The position numbers and the translations under genes were made by a program. From assembly GCF_900199455.1 (NCBI RefSeq), contig NZ_FZQR01000005.1, positions 248,001-312,000 on the forward strand: 64,000 nucleotides of DNA. Reading direction: 5' to 3'. The notes under the pieces were generated by a model that worked only from the letters and a program-made list of their open reading frames with translations, ran no database searches and was not told where the DNA came from. Shown here one piece after another: positions 56,166 to 64,000 of the stretch; positions within the stretch are counted from its first letter, which is position 1; each line of letters opens with the position of its first letter. The DNA comes from Mesorhizobium carmichaelinearum. Lineage in GTDB: Bacteria > Pseudomonadota > Alphaproteobacteria > Rhizobiales > Rhizobiaceae.

Positions 56166-56432
56166 GTCGCACCCCTAGCATTATGGTGTTCGGCGTCTGG
56201 CCGGCGTTCGAAAATTGGGCAGGGAGGATGGCCGCACGGATGGGCCGGAGTGAAGTGCTGCCCCATTTCCATACGTCTCCCGCTCGCCCGCGCCCGTGTT
56301 GACACGCTCGTGCCTTTATTAGGCAAACTCCGTGCCAAAAATCAGAAGAGCTCTCAACATAATTAACAGTGTTTTAACAGTTGAAGGAATAGCTAGGCTG
56401 AGGCCGCAATTTAATCTTTTGGGGCACATGGA
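56166..56432. promoter_or_regulatory. Divergent promoter region of the polysaccharide genes
   Basis: 267 bp between the leftward GINT1-like gene and the rightward Wzc-like gene. The right half is AT-rich (AACATAATTAACAGTGTTTT, 56357-56376), with TTAACAG repeated. No operator can be assigned. Confidence 0.4.
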
Positions 56433-58586
56433 GTGTTGTCGGAGCGACCTTTGCAATCATCCCTGCTCTCGTTGCCGCAACAACATGCTCCGGAGGCGAT
56501 GCAATATGCTGCCCCGGAGCCCATGCCGACGGCGTCCTATGCATCCTCGACCGTCGAGCTGGGTGATTTGAAGCGCATATTGGTGCGCCGTCGTTTCCTG
56601 ATCATCGCCACCGCCGCGCTGCTGACCCTTGTGACGCTGGCCTATGGCTTGCTCACGCCGGCGCTGTACAGCTCGGTGGCGGAAATCATCATCGATCCGC
56701 AAGACCTGCAGGTGGTCACCAACGACGTCAATCCGAGCCGCGTTCCGCCCGATGGCGGCATTACCATGGTGGAAAGCCAGGTCAGCGTCGTCCAGTCGAC
56801 GGGCGTGCTGCTCAAGGCCATCGAGGCAACCAAGCTGACCGAGGATCCGGAATTCAACGGGCAGGGCGGGTTGTTGAGCCGCTTGCTCGGCGGCGTGCTG
56901 GGCTCGGGGTCGGCCGAAACCGACAGGACGGGCAAGACACTCGATGCGCTGCGCCGGGTGCTGGCGGTGAAGCGGGCCGACAAGGTGCTGGTCCTCGACG
57001 TGATCGTCACCGCCAAGAGCGCCGAAAAGGCGGCGAAGCTCGCCAATGCCATCGCGCAAGCCTATCTCGCCGACCACGCGAGCGCGCGCGCCAAGATGGC
57101 CACGGATGCTTCCGATTCCATCACCGCGCGGCTGGACGAACAGCGCAAGCGCGTGCAGAAAGCCGAGAACGCCGTCGAGGCCTACAAATCCGCCAACAAC
57201 ATGGTGATGGCGGCGGGCAACCTGGTCAGCGACCAGGAACTGACCGAGATCAACACGCAGCTCTCGGCCGCGCAAAGCCGCACCGCGGCGCTGAAGGCGC
57301 AGGTCGACCAGCTGCGCCGGTCCGGCGGCGCGCCTGATGCGACCTCGGAAGCGATGCGCTCGTCGGTGATTTCGAGCCTTAGGGCGCAGGAGGCGACGCT
57401 CGTCGACCAGGTTTCGCAGCTTGGCACGGAGCTCGGGCCGCGCCACCCCTCGATGATCGCCGCCCAGCAGCAGCTGCGCGACACGCGCGCGCTCATCGCG
57501 CGCGAACTCGGCCGCATCGGCGCCGCCGCCGAAACCGATTACGAGCGGGCGCTGGCCAACCAGCAGGCGCTGGAAGCCAAGGTCGCCGGCATGAAGAGCA
57601 AGTCGCTCGACACCGACCAGGCCTCGGTCAAGCTGCGCGAATTGCAGCGCGATCTCGAGGCGGTGCGCTCCGTCTACGCCACCTATCTGCAGCGGGCGCA
57701 GGAAACGCGCGAGCAGATCAATGTCGACAGCACCAATGCGCGCATCATCTCCGAGGCCATGCCCGCCTTGAAGAAGAGCTGGCCGCCTTTGCCGCTGCTG
57801 CTGTTCGGCGCCCTCTTCGGCGGGCTGGGGCTGGGCACCGCGCTCGCGCTGATCGCGGAATATTCCTCGCCGACCGTGCTTTCCAGCGCGCAGATGCAAT
57901 CGGCCATCGACGCGCCGGTGTTTGGCGTGCTGCCGGCAAGGTCGGGCGGTGGCCGCCGTTGGTGGCCTTTCGGCGGCGCCACCGCCGCGGCGGGGCAGAA
58001 GACGGATGCGGTCGCGGGCTTGGCGCTGCGGCGCCTGTTTGCTTCCAGCCGGCGTCCGCCGAACTGGCCGCTGGTGCCGTCCGTCCTGCTGACGTCGCCG
58101 CCGGAAGACGCCGCACATCGGGGCCGGGTGGCACGCCTGCTCGCCAATGCCGCGGCAGCCAGGGGCAGCCGCGTCCTGTTCATCGACACTAATGCCGGCA
58201 GCGGCAAGAAGGAGCCGCAGCCCGGTCTCCTCGACGTGCTGCGCGGCGAATACGCCTTCGAGGCGCTGAGCCACTACACGGCCGGCAGCAATGTCGCGGT
58301 TCTGGGCAGGGGCCGGCAGACGGCTGTCTTCTCCGAGGCGCAGGGCGTCTATTTCACGCAGCATATGCTGGCTCAGGCGGGTCGCAACTTCGACCTCGTC
58401 GTCGTCGACGGCGGCGCGCTGGCCGACAATCTCAACGCCTCGCCGTTGGTCGCCATGGTCGACGAGATCGTCATGGTCGCGACGCTCAACTCGACGCCGA
58501 TGGCCGACGTCACGGCGGCCTCGCAGGCCATTTCCGTCATGGGGCGGTTGCCGACCGGCGCCTTGCTGGTCGACGAGGCGGCCTGA
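56433..58586 (+). CDS. Wzc/GumC-like polysaccharide co-polymerase with a degenerate kinase domain
   Basis: 717 residues from GTG 56433. The first Wzz helix is near residue 55 (RRRFLIIATAALLTLVTLAY), with a long coiled-coil periplasmic region, the second helix near 450 (SWPPLPLLLFGALFGGLGLG), and then a cytoplasmic domain shaped like a bacterial tyrosine kinase. In that domain the Walker A loop is lost (LLTSPPEDAAHRGRVARLLA has no GK[S/T]). The Walker A' (SRVLFIDTNAGSGK) and Walker B (FDLVVVDGGAL) are recognisable, and there is no C-terminal tyrosine cluster. It probably controls chain length and export without kinase activity. Confidence 0.88.
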   Translation: MLSERPLQSSLLSLPQQHAPEAMQYAAPEPMPTASYASSTVELGDLKRILVRRRFLIIATAALLTLVTLAYGLLTPALYSSVAEIIIDPQDLQVVTNDVNPSRVPPDGGITMVESQVSVVQSTGVLLKAIEATKLTEDPEFNGQGGLLSRLLGGVLGSGSAETDRTGKTLDALRRVLAVKRADKVLVLDVIVTAKSAEKAAKLANAIAQAYLADHASARAKMATDASDSITARLDEQRKRVQKAENAVEAYKSANNMVMAAGNLVSDQELTEINTQLSAAQSRTAALKAQVDQLRRSGGAPDATSEAMRSSVISSLRAQEATLVDQVSQLGTELGPRHPSMIAAQQQLRDTRALIARELGRIGAAAETDYERALANQQALEAKVAGMKSKSLDTDQASVKLRELQRDLEAVRSVYATYLQRAQETREQINVDSTNARIISEAMPALKKSWPPLPLLLFGALFGGLGLGTALALIAEYSSPTVLSSAQMQSAIDAPVFGVLPARSGGGRRWWPFGGATAAAGQKTDAVAGLALRRLFASSRRPPNWPLVPSVLLTSPPEDAAHRGRVARLLANAAAARGSRVLFIDTNAGSGKKEPQPGLLDVLRGEYAFEALSHYTAGSNVAVLGRGRQTAVFSEAQGVYFTQHMLAQAGRNFDLVVVDGGALADNLNASPLVAMVDEIVMVATLNSTPMADVTAASQAISVMGRLPTGALLVDEAA

Positions 58587-58587
58587 C

Positions 58588-59907
58588 ATGGCTGCTGTCC
58601 GGGCCACCAACCCGGCGGCCGGCTGGGCCGGTTCGGGTCAAGTCGCCGGCAGCTCCGCCGATTGGCTGACCAGCTTTGGCCTGGTCGCAACGGTGGCGTT
58701 GCTGTTCAGCATCTCCGGCGGCATGCTGTGGCTGGTGGGCTACAATTACGATGGCCTGACCGGCAATCCGGCGACCAAGATCCATCCTTCGACCTATCTG
58801 CTCGTGCTGGTGTTTGCCTGGCGCGCCTGCACCTTCGGCAATCCGGTCGGCTATATGGTCGCCGTTGCCGACCGGCGGCCGGCCGGCACGCTGATGGCGG
58901 TCATCTCGATCGTGCTGCTGTTCGTCGTCATTGCCAGGCAGCGTCCCGGCATGGCCGGCATGATCGACACCTTCGTGGCGCCGGCGCTGCTGGTGATGAT
59001 GCTGGGCGAGGACGACGAGAAGACATTCGCCCGGATGCAGACCGTCGTTCACGCGATCATGACCGTGAACGCTTTGCTCGCCCTGTTCGAGTTCGCCACC
59101 AAGACGCTGATCTTTCCCTATCGCCTCGACGGCGAGGTGTTCATGTCCGACCTGCGCTCGACGGCGCTTCAGGGCCATCCGCTGTCCAATGCCACGGTCA
59201 CCTCGATCTACGTGCTGGCGCTGCTCTCCGGTTCGAGATCGCTGTCCATGCCGCTGCGGCTCGGGCTGATCGGCCTGCAATTCGCGGCTCTCGTTGCCTT
59301 CGGCGGCCGGTCCGCGATGGTGACGACGATCGTGCTCGGTGGTTGCAATTTGCTCATCCAGGGCCTGCGCGGCCTGCGCAAGGGGCGCGTCAACCTGCTT
59401 GGCGCGGCACTCGGCCTCATCCTTGCCGCGCTGGTGCCGGTGGTCATCGCGGTCGCGGCGTCATACGGCTTCTTCGACGCGCTGCTCGAACGCTTCGTGT
59501 CGGACAGTGGCAGCGCCAATGCCCGCGTCGAGATGTTCGAGCTCTTCAAACACTTCGAACTGCGCGACCTGATCGTGGGGCCCGATATCGATCTCATCGA
59601 AAGCCTGCGCCGCATCAGCGGCCTCGAGCAGGGCATCGAAAACCCGATCATCCGCCTGATCCTCTATCAAGGCGCCTTCTTCACCTTGCTGTTGTTTGTC
59701 GGCTTCGCCCTGTTCATGCACGAAGTGGCGCGCCGCTGCCATGCCGGCATCTGGCTGACGATGCTGGGCTGGCTGATCCTGCTCAACACCTCCGAAAGCC
59801 TGGCCTCGAAGACGACGCTGATGACCAAATTCGTGGTGATCGCGCTGGTGCTTTACCGGCCGGCAAGGGGTGTGGTGGGACAAAGGACGCCAGCAGGGCG
59901 AAGGTAG
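58588..59907 (+). CDS. O-antigen ligase/polymerase-like membrane protein
   Basis: 439 residues with ten or more membrane helices and a large loop. Recognisable parts: FGLVATVALLFSISGGMLWL at the start, LQGHPLSNATVTSIYVLALL and FGGRSAMVTTIVLGGCNLLI in the middle, and LIVGPDIDLIESLRRISGLE in the periplasmic loop, as in WaaL/Wzy-type proteins. It starts 1 nt after the Wzc-like gene and likely polymerises the exported polysaccharide. Confidence 0.85.
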   Translation: MAAVRATNPAAGWAGSGQVAGSSADWLTSFGLVATVALLFSISGGMLWLVGYNYDGLTGNPATKIHPSTYLLVLVFAWRACTFGNPVGYMVAVADRRPAGTLMAVISIVLLFVVIARQRPGMAGMIDTFVAPALLVMMLGEDDEKTFARMQTVVHAIMTVNALLALFEFATKTLIFPYRLDGEVFMSDLRSTALQGHPLSNATVTSIYVLALLSGSRSLSMPLRLGLIGLQFAALVAFGGRSAMVTTIVLGGCNLLIQGLRGLRKGRVNLLGAALGLILAALVPVVIAVAASYGFFDALLERFVSDSGSANARVEMFELFKHFELRDLIVGPDIDLIESLRRISGLEQGIENPIIRLILYQGAFFTLLLFVGFALFMHEVARRCHAGIWLTMLGWLILLNTSESLASKTTLMTKFVVIALVLYRPARGVVGQRTPAGRR

Positions 59908-59918
59908 CGCTCTACGGC

Positions 59919-60074
59919 GCCCCCCTCTGCCCTGCCGGGCATCTCCCCCACAAGGAGGGAGATTGGCAGCTTTGGCGCCGGCTCTCCCTGACGGCATAGG
60001 CTATTGGCGAAGGCGGACGTGCCTCCGATCTCCCCCCTCGTGGGGGAGATGTCCGGCAGGACAGAGGGGGGGCG
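59919..60074. repeat. Palindromic intergenic repeat, family A, copy 4
   Basis: Same ends as copies 1 and 3 (GCGCCCCCCTCTGCCCTGCC with CATCTCCCCCACAAGG; mirrored GGGGGAGATGTCCGGCAGGA). It lies between convergent genes. Confidence 0.9.
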
Positions 60075-60110
60075 TGAAGGAACTCGACGATTGCCTGTAT
60101 GGCGCGGCGC

Positions 60111-61403
60111 CTACCCCGGCATCCTCAACCCCAGCGCCTCCACCATCGCCGGGTCGAGCGCGCGGGTGGTGCCGTCCATCATGCCCATGCCGTCGAAGAG
60201 GTCCCAGAAGGCCCAGGGGAAGCCGAAAGACTCGGCGCTCTGCCTGACGTCTGATATGTAGCGGGCGCGGTCGGGGCTGGGCGCGGCGGTGTAGCGGGCG
60301 TCGGTGCGCAGCGCGCCGAATTCGCCCATGATGATGCGGCTAGGCGCAATGCCATGCCTGTCGGCCCAAGCGCTGACCTGGCTGAGATAGCCGTCGATGA
60401 AGCGGCGGTCGGGCTGGGCGTCGAAATAGACTTTCAGCACGCGCTCGGTTTCTACATAAGCGGCCTGTTTGTCCGCTTCCGAGGTCTCGGTATCCGCAGC
60501 CATGCGTGCCCTGACGGAGGCCAGCGTCTGTTCGAGTGAGCCGGCCGAGGCCGGCCACGGTACATTGTTCAGCGCGCGATAGACCGGCTCGCGCATCCAC
60601 GGCGCGCCCTGGTGGCTGAACAGATAGGGTTCGTAAAAATGGAAGGTGAACAGGATCGGCTCGGCCCACGCCAGCGGCGCCGGGTCGAGTGCGGTCAGCC
60701 CGCGCACCATGGAGCCGCAGCCGCCAGTGACGAGCAGCGGGATATGGGATTCCCCCAGCTCCATAGCCCGCACGCTGAAGAGCAACTGCGTCTGCACTTC
60801 TGCCCAAATTTGGGAAGAACAGTCCTGCGGCGGCTCGTTAATCGGCTCCAAAGCCAGCCTGCCGGGCGCCCTCTTGTGAGACTCGCTCAGCCGCACGGCC
60901 AGTTCGGCGAGGAACATCTGATACCGCCCGAACTCCGTCGCCAATTTGCTGGAGAACATCCGGTCGGGATTCCAGTAATGGGTGGCGCCGTTGGCTTGCA
61001 CGTTGACGATGACGCCGAGGTCGGCGGCAAGGGCGGCGTTCACTGCGTCGATCAACATCGCTATCAACTGGTCGTGCCGCTCGCCCTCAAAGGCCAGGAA
61101 TGGGCCAGGATCGACGGGCAGGCGGATGAAATCGAGCCCAGTGGCGCGCAGCCGACGGAGGTCGTCTGGGGTCGGCACTGGCCGCTGCGACTGGAAGGGC
61201 GGCCAGTCGTAATCGGTGCGCGGTGCGGGAAATTCGCGCGTCAGCGCAAACCAAGGCCAGGCGTTGACACCTCGGCGGAACCGCCATTTGCCGCTGGCGG
61301 CATGAGCGGACGGCACGGAAAGCGGCGCCAGCGCAGCGGCGGCAGGCACCAGCGCCGTCGACAGCGCTGTGCCGAGGACCCGCCGACGCGACCAGTCCGT
61401 CAT
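60111..61403 (-). CDS. Secreted glycoside hydrolase family 5 (cellulase-like) enzyme
   Basis: 430 residues with a Tat-type signal (MTDWSRRRVLGTALSTALVP, ending SAHAAS). GH5 hallmarks: FRRGVNAWPWFALTREFPAP, LDFIRLPVDPG, RLALEPINEPPQDCSSQIWA (acid/base Glu, NEP, near 195) and SRIIMGEFGALRTDARYTA (nucleophile Glu, near 350). Such enzymes trim the polysaccharide during export or cut beta-glucan. The ATG overlaps the stop of the glycosyltransferase gene upstream (ATGA). Confidence 0.9.
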   Translation of the reverse strand: MTDWSRRRVLGTALSTALVPAAAALAPLSVPSAHAASGKWRFRRGVNAWPWFALTREFPAPRTDYDWPPFQSQRPVPTPDDLRRLRATGLDFIRLPVDPGPFLAFEGERHDQLIAMLIDAVNAALAADLGVIVNVQANGATHYWNPDRMFSSKLATEFGRYQMFLAELAVRLSESHKRAPGRLALEPINEPPQDCSSQIWAEVQTQLLFSVRAMELGESHIPLLVTGGCGSMVRGLTALDPAPLAWAEPILFTFHFYEPYLFSHQGAPWMREPVYRALNNVPWPASAGSLEQTLASVRARMAADTETSEADKQAAYVETERVLKVYFDAQPDRRFIDGYLSQVSAWADRHGIAPSRIIMGEFGALRTDARYTAAPSPDRARYISDVRQSAESFGFPWAFWDLFDGMGMMDGTTRALDPAMVEALGLRMPG

Positions 61404-62569
61404 ACGGCGCCGGGCGAGGGGCGGTCGATCGCGGCCGTTCTTGGGGCGCTCACGCCGAGAAGCCGATAGGCTTCATTCTCATAGGCAAGCAGAACATCGT
61501 CCCAGCGGAAGGCTTCGCGGGCACGCGTCCTGGCGGCTTCGCCGCAGGCCTTGACCAGCGCGTCGTCTTCCATCGCCCGTTGCATCTGTTCGGCGCAGCT
61601 TTGCGTGTCGGTGAAATGGATGGCGGCCGCACCCGCGACCCACCTGTTGTAGGGATTGTCGTGCGCGATCACCATGTTGCCGGCGGCCAGCGCCTCGACC
61701 AGCGACGGGTTGGTGCCGCCGACCGTGTGGCCATGCATATAGGCGCGCGCGTGATAGCGGAGTGCCTTCACCGCCGCCTGGTCGTAGATGGCGCCCGGCA
61801 GGACCACCGAGGCGTTCGCCGCCTTGCGGACCGCGACATGATAGGGGATCTGGTCGGACAGCGTGCCCAGCACCACCAGCTTCATGTCGCGCTTCTGGCT
61901 GCAGAAGGCTTCGACGATCGGCAGGATGTTGTTGTCGGGCTCGATGCGCGCGATCGAGATCAGGTATTTTCCAGGCTCGAGGCCGAGCGCGCGCACCGGC
62001 GCCTCGGGCGCCGCTGTCACCGGGTCGGCGCCATAGGCGATGGTGGCGATGGCGCTGCGCGGCCGGCGCGTCGCCAGGTGATCGGCAATCACTGGATGGT
62101 CGGCGACCAGGCGGTGCGAGGCCCAGGCGCCGATCCACTCGTTGAGCCAGAACCATGTGCGCGCTGCGCGCCCCCATTTGGGGCGGCGCCACTCGATGCC
62201 GTCCATATTGGTGATGACCTTGCGCCGCATCAGCCTGAGCCAGGTCAGGAAGACCGCGCCATTGTAGCCGAGCACCAGGCAGACACCGGGCCGGCGCGCG
62301 GAGTCGAGCACGCATTGCCAGTCGAATTCCAACGTCGCGCGCGGGCCTTTCGAGGCGACCTGGACGTGGATGAGGTCGATGCCGCGCCATGTGTCGATGC
62401 GCACCCTCTGGTCGACCCGCTCGACCTCGTCCTGGCAGTAGACGCCGACCTTCCAGCCGCGCCCGGCCAGAAAAAGTGCCAGCTTCTCGGCGAAGGTTTC
62501 GAAGCCGCCATGGGCCGCGGGGATGCCGCGCGTTCCCAGGATCAGGATGGAAGGCTGTTCCGATTTCAT
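61400..62569 (-). CDS. Glycosyltransferase family 1 with DUF1972 N-terminus
   Basis: About 389 residues from ATG 62569 (KSEQPSILILGTRGIPAAHG); an in-frame ATG at 62620 is possible, and neither has a good ribosome site. N-terminal DUF1972: GTRGIPAAHGGFETFAEKLA. GT-B fold: NMDGIEWRRPKWG, YLISIARIEPDNNILPIVEA, HGHTVGGTNPSLVEALAAGN (the E-x7-E region). These resemble rhamnosyl-type transferases of exopolysaccharide clusters. Coupled to the GH5 gene. Confidence 0.9.
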   Translation of the reverse strand: MKSEQPSILILGTRGIPAAHGGFETFAEKLALFLAGRGWKVGVYCQDEVERVDQRVRIDTWRGIDLIHVQVASKGPRATLEFDWQCVLDSARRPGVCLVLGYNGAVFLTWLRLMRRKVITNMDGIEWRRPKWGRAARTWFWLNEWIGAWASHRLVADHPVIADHLATRRPRSAIATIAYGADPVTAAPEAPVRALGLEPGKYLISIARIEPDNNILPIVEAFCSQKRDMKLVVLGTLSDQIPYHVAVRKAANASVVLPGAIYDQAAVKALRYHARAYMHGHTVGGTNPSLVEALAAGNMVIAHDNPYNRWVAGAAAIHFTDTQSCAEQMQRAMEDDALVKACGEAARTRAREAFRWDDVLLAYENEAYRLLGVSAPRTAAIDRPSPGAV

Positions 62570-62620
62570 GGCTGCTGGCGCTTTCAGGTCCGCTCGGTCC
62601 GCTGAGGAAGGCTGTCTCAT

Positions 62621-63001
62621 CTTAAAACCGCAGCCCTGCAATATCCCTGCCAGGCGCGATTCCGGCCATTGTCGCACCCGGGTTGTAAAATATTTGTTCC
62701 AACCGCCGTGGTTGTTTCATTATCGGTCAACCTTCCCAACGTATGTGTATCGAAACGAGGCGATGCCGGGGCTTGTTGACCCGCAAATGGATATATTAGC
62801 CCGGCATAATCCTTGCAAATGGACTTCTGCGCGCCAGAATCGGCGGAGGGCGTGCAGCATTGGTGTGGTGATCCGGGTTTCAACATCCGTTTCATGTCCA
62901 CTGGCAACGAGGGAAGTCCAAAGGGGTGTTGGCTTGAAGTTTCCGGCCGCCGATAGCGTCAGGCGGCGGAATCGTCTCACCACCCTGACAGAAAGATGCA
63001 T
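62621..63001. other. Intergenic region between divergent glycosyltransferase genes
   Basis: About 380 bp. AT-rich parts around 62670-62760 probably hold the promoters. I see no convincing gene, repeat or operator. Confidence 0.4.
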
Positions 63002-64000
63002 GTGAAGATGCGGATTGCTTGCATCCATCAGGGCTACGAACTCTACGGTTCCGACCGCAGCTTCGCGGAGAGCGTCGCGGCGTTGCGCGCCGCGTTTCCG
63101 TCCGCCGACATCGAAGTGGTCTTGCCGCGCAGCGGGCCGATCGTCGAAATCCTGGAACCTCATGCCAGCCGCATCGTCTTCGAGCCGCTCTGGGTGCTCA
63201 GGCGCCAGGCGATGCTGAGGCTGGCGACCGTCGAGATGGCGCGGCTGCCGGTGGCGCTGTGGCGGGCCTGGCGACGGCTCAGCGCTTGCGACCTCGTTTA
63301 TGTCAACACCTCGATCGTCGCCGACTATGCGCTGGCCTCGCGCCTGCTGCCCAGCAAGGCATTGCTGCACATCCATGAAATTCCCGAAGGCGTGCTGCGC
63401 CGCATCCTCGTCGGCCTGATGCACTGGAGCCATGCCGACCTCATCTTCAACTCGAAGGCGACGCGCGCCACCTTCGGCGAGCCCAGATCCGCACGCTCCT
63501 ACGTTGTCTACAATGGCGTTGCCGGCCCGGCGGCGGCGCAAGCGATGACCTATGACGGCAAGCGCCCGCTGCGGGTGCTGCTGCTTGGCCGCATCAACCG
63601 GATCAAAGGCCAGGAAGTGCTTTTGCAGGCGATCGCCTCGCTGCCGGCGGAACTGAAGTCGAGGATCGAGGTGCGGCTGGTCGGCGGCGCCTTCGAAAGC
63701 GTCGAGCGCGAGCGCGCGCTCGCCGAACTGGTCGAAACGATGGGGCTCACCGGACAGGTCAGCGCCTTGCCCTTCATCCCGGACCCTTCGGAGCATTACC
63801 GCTGGGCCGACATCGTCACCGTGCCGTCGCGGCGTCCGGAATCGCTCGGCCGCGTCGCCATCGAGGCGATGGCCTATGGCCGTCCGCCGCTGGTGTCGGC
63901 GATCGGCGGTCTGGTTGAGGTGGTCGCCGACGGCGAGACCGGCTGGCATGTTCCGCCGGGAGATGCACCGGCGTTGGCCGCGAAATTGCGGGAGATCATC
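63002..64000 (+). CDS. Glycosyltransferase family 4-like protein, cut by the window end
   Basis: The visible 333 codons encode a GT-B enzyme. N-terminal part: RIACIHQGYELYGSDRSFAE with LLHIHEIPEGVLRRIL. C-terminal part: LRVLLLGRINRIKGQEVLLQ, VRLVGGAFESVERERALAEL, and SRRPESLGRVAIEAMAYGRP with the conserved E-x7-E. Start candidates are ATG 62996, GTG 63002 and ATG 63008; AGAAAG favours 63002. The 3' end lies outside the window. It continues the polysaccharide cluster. Confidence 0.88.
   Translation, partial: MKMRIACIHQGYELYGSDRSFAESVAALRAAFPSADIEVVLPRSGPIVEILEPHASRIVFEPLWVLRRQAMLRLATVEMARLPVALWRAWRRLSACDLVYVNTSIVADYALASRLLPSKALLHIHEIPEGVLRRILVGLMHWSHADLIFNSKATRATFGEPRSARSYVVYNGVAGPAAAQAMTYDGKRPLRVLLLGRINRIKGQEVLLQAIASLPAELKSRIEVRLVGGAFESVERERALAELVETMGLTGQVSALPFIPDPSEHYRWADIVTVPSRRPESLGRVAIEAMAYGRPPLVSAIGGLVEVVADGETGWHVPPGDAPALAAKLREII

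Noticed and set aside
56457..58610. A 717-codon open frame on the minus strand opposite the Wzc-like gene
   Set aside because: Same reason: Arg/Gln/His-rich, motif-free antisense frame of a real gene.

Overview
The window looks like chromosome from a Mesorhizobium-type alphaproteobacterium (Rhizobiales). The reasons are high GC with strong GC3, many RbsABC-type sugar transport operons, rhizobial small-protein families (DUF982, low-affinity iron permease, CsbD, an ExoX-like EPS repressor), promoters matching the EcfG general-stress consensus, and several families of long palindromic intergenic repeats. All calls come from reading sequence and translations; no database was searched.

Layout. 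1-2.7 kb: a leftward persulfide/sulfide operon (blh, bigR-type ArsR repressor, two YeeE/YedE half-transporters, TauE/SafE exporter cut by the window edge), each gene overlapping the next by 4 nt. 2.8-8.2 kb: a short S-adenosylhomocysteinase-like gene, IclR and SRPBCC genes, an XRE regulator divergent from an SDR gene, a RibD-like reductase, and hicB beside a truncated hicA. 8.6-12.4 kb: sugar ABC operon 1. 13.1-19.0 kb: a prophage-like early module (S24 repressor, GcrA-like, DUF1376, DUF6456, two DUF982 genes) with no visible integrase or structural genes; a 17-nt word is shared by its two outward-facing promoter regions. 19-24.5 kb: secreted and membrane proteins, an acyltransferase, a tiny RiPP-precursor-like gene, a frameshifted DUF2306 gene and a candidate small RNA. 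24.5-34.1 kb: a GntR-controlled non-phosphorylative sugar-acid pathway (dehydratase, lactonase, DHDPS-type lyase, Gfo/Idh/MocA dehydrogenase) built around sugar ABC operon 2.

34.9-43.3 kb is the most unusual part: an island of very small genes from a few paralogous families, plus two paralogous Crp/Fnr regulators. They share a 14-bp motif (GTACG, four free bases, CGACA or CGTAC; eleven or more copies) that lies 82-84 nt from the start codon in five genes. They also share short 5' leaders in which the Shine-Dalgarno sequence is paired into a hairpin. I regard this as an undescribed regulon-like system.

43.3-48 kb: catalase HPII, CsbD behind an EcfG-type promoter, an ExoX-like gene carrying a duplicated tail from the neighbouring 2-hydroxyacid dehydrogenase gene, and that dehydrogenase. 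48.1-53.1 kb: a LacI-controlled operon for an allose/psicose-like sugar (binding protein, permease, single ATPase domain, ketose 3-epimerase-like enzyme). 53.3-64 kb: an FAD oxidoreductase and a surface-polysaccharide cluster (GINT1-like transferase, Wzc/GumC-like protein with a degenerate kinase P-loop, O-antigen-ligase-like polymerase, secreted GH5 hydrolase, two glycosyltransferases, the last cut by the window end).
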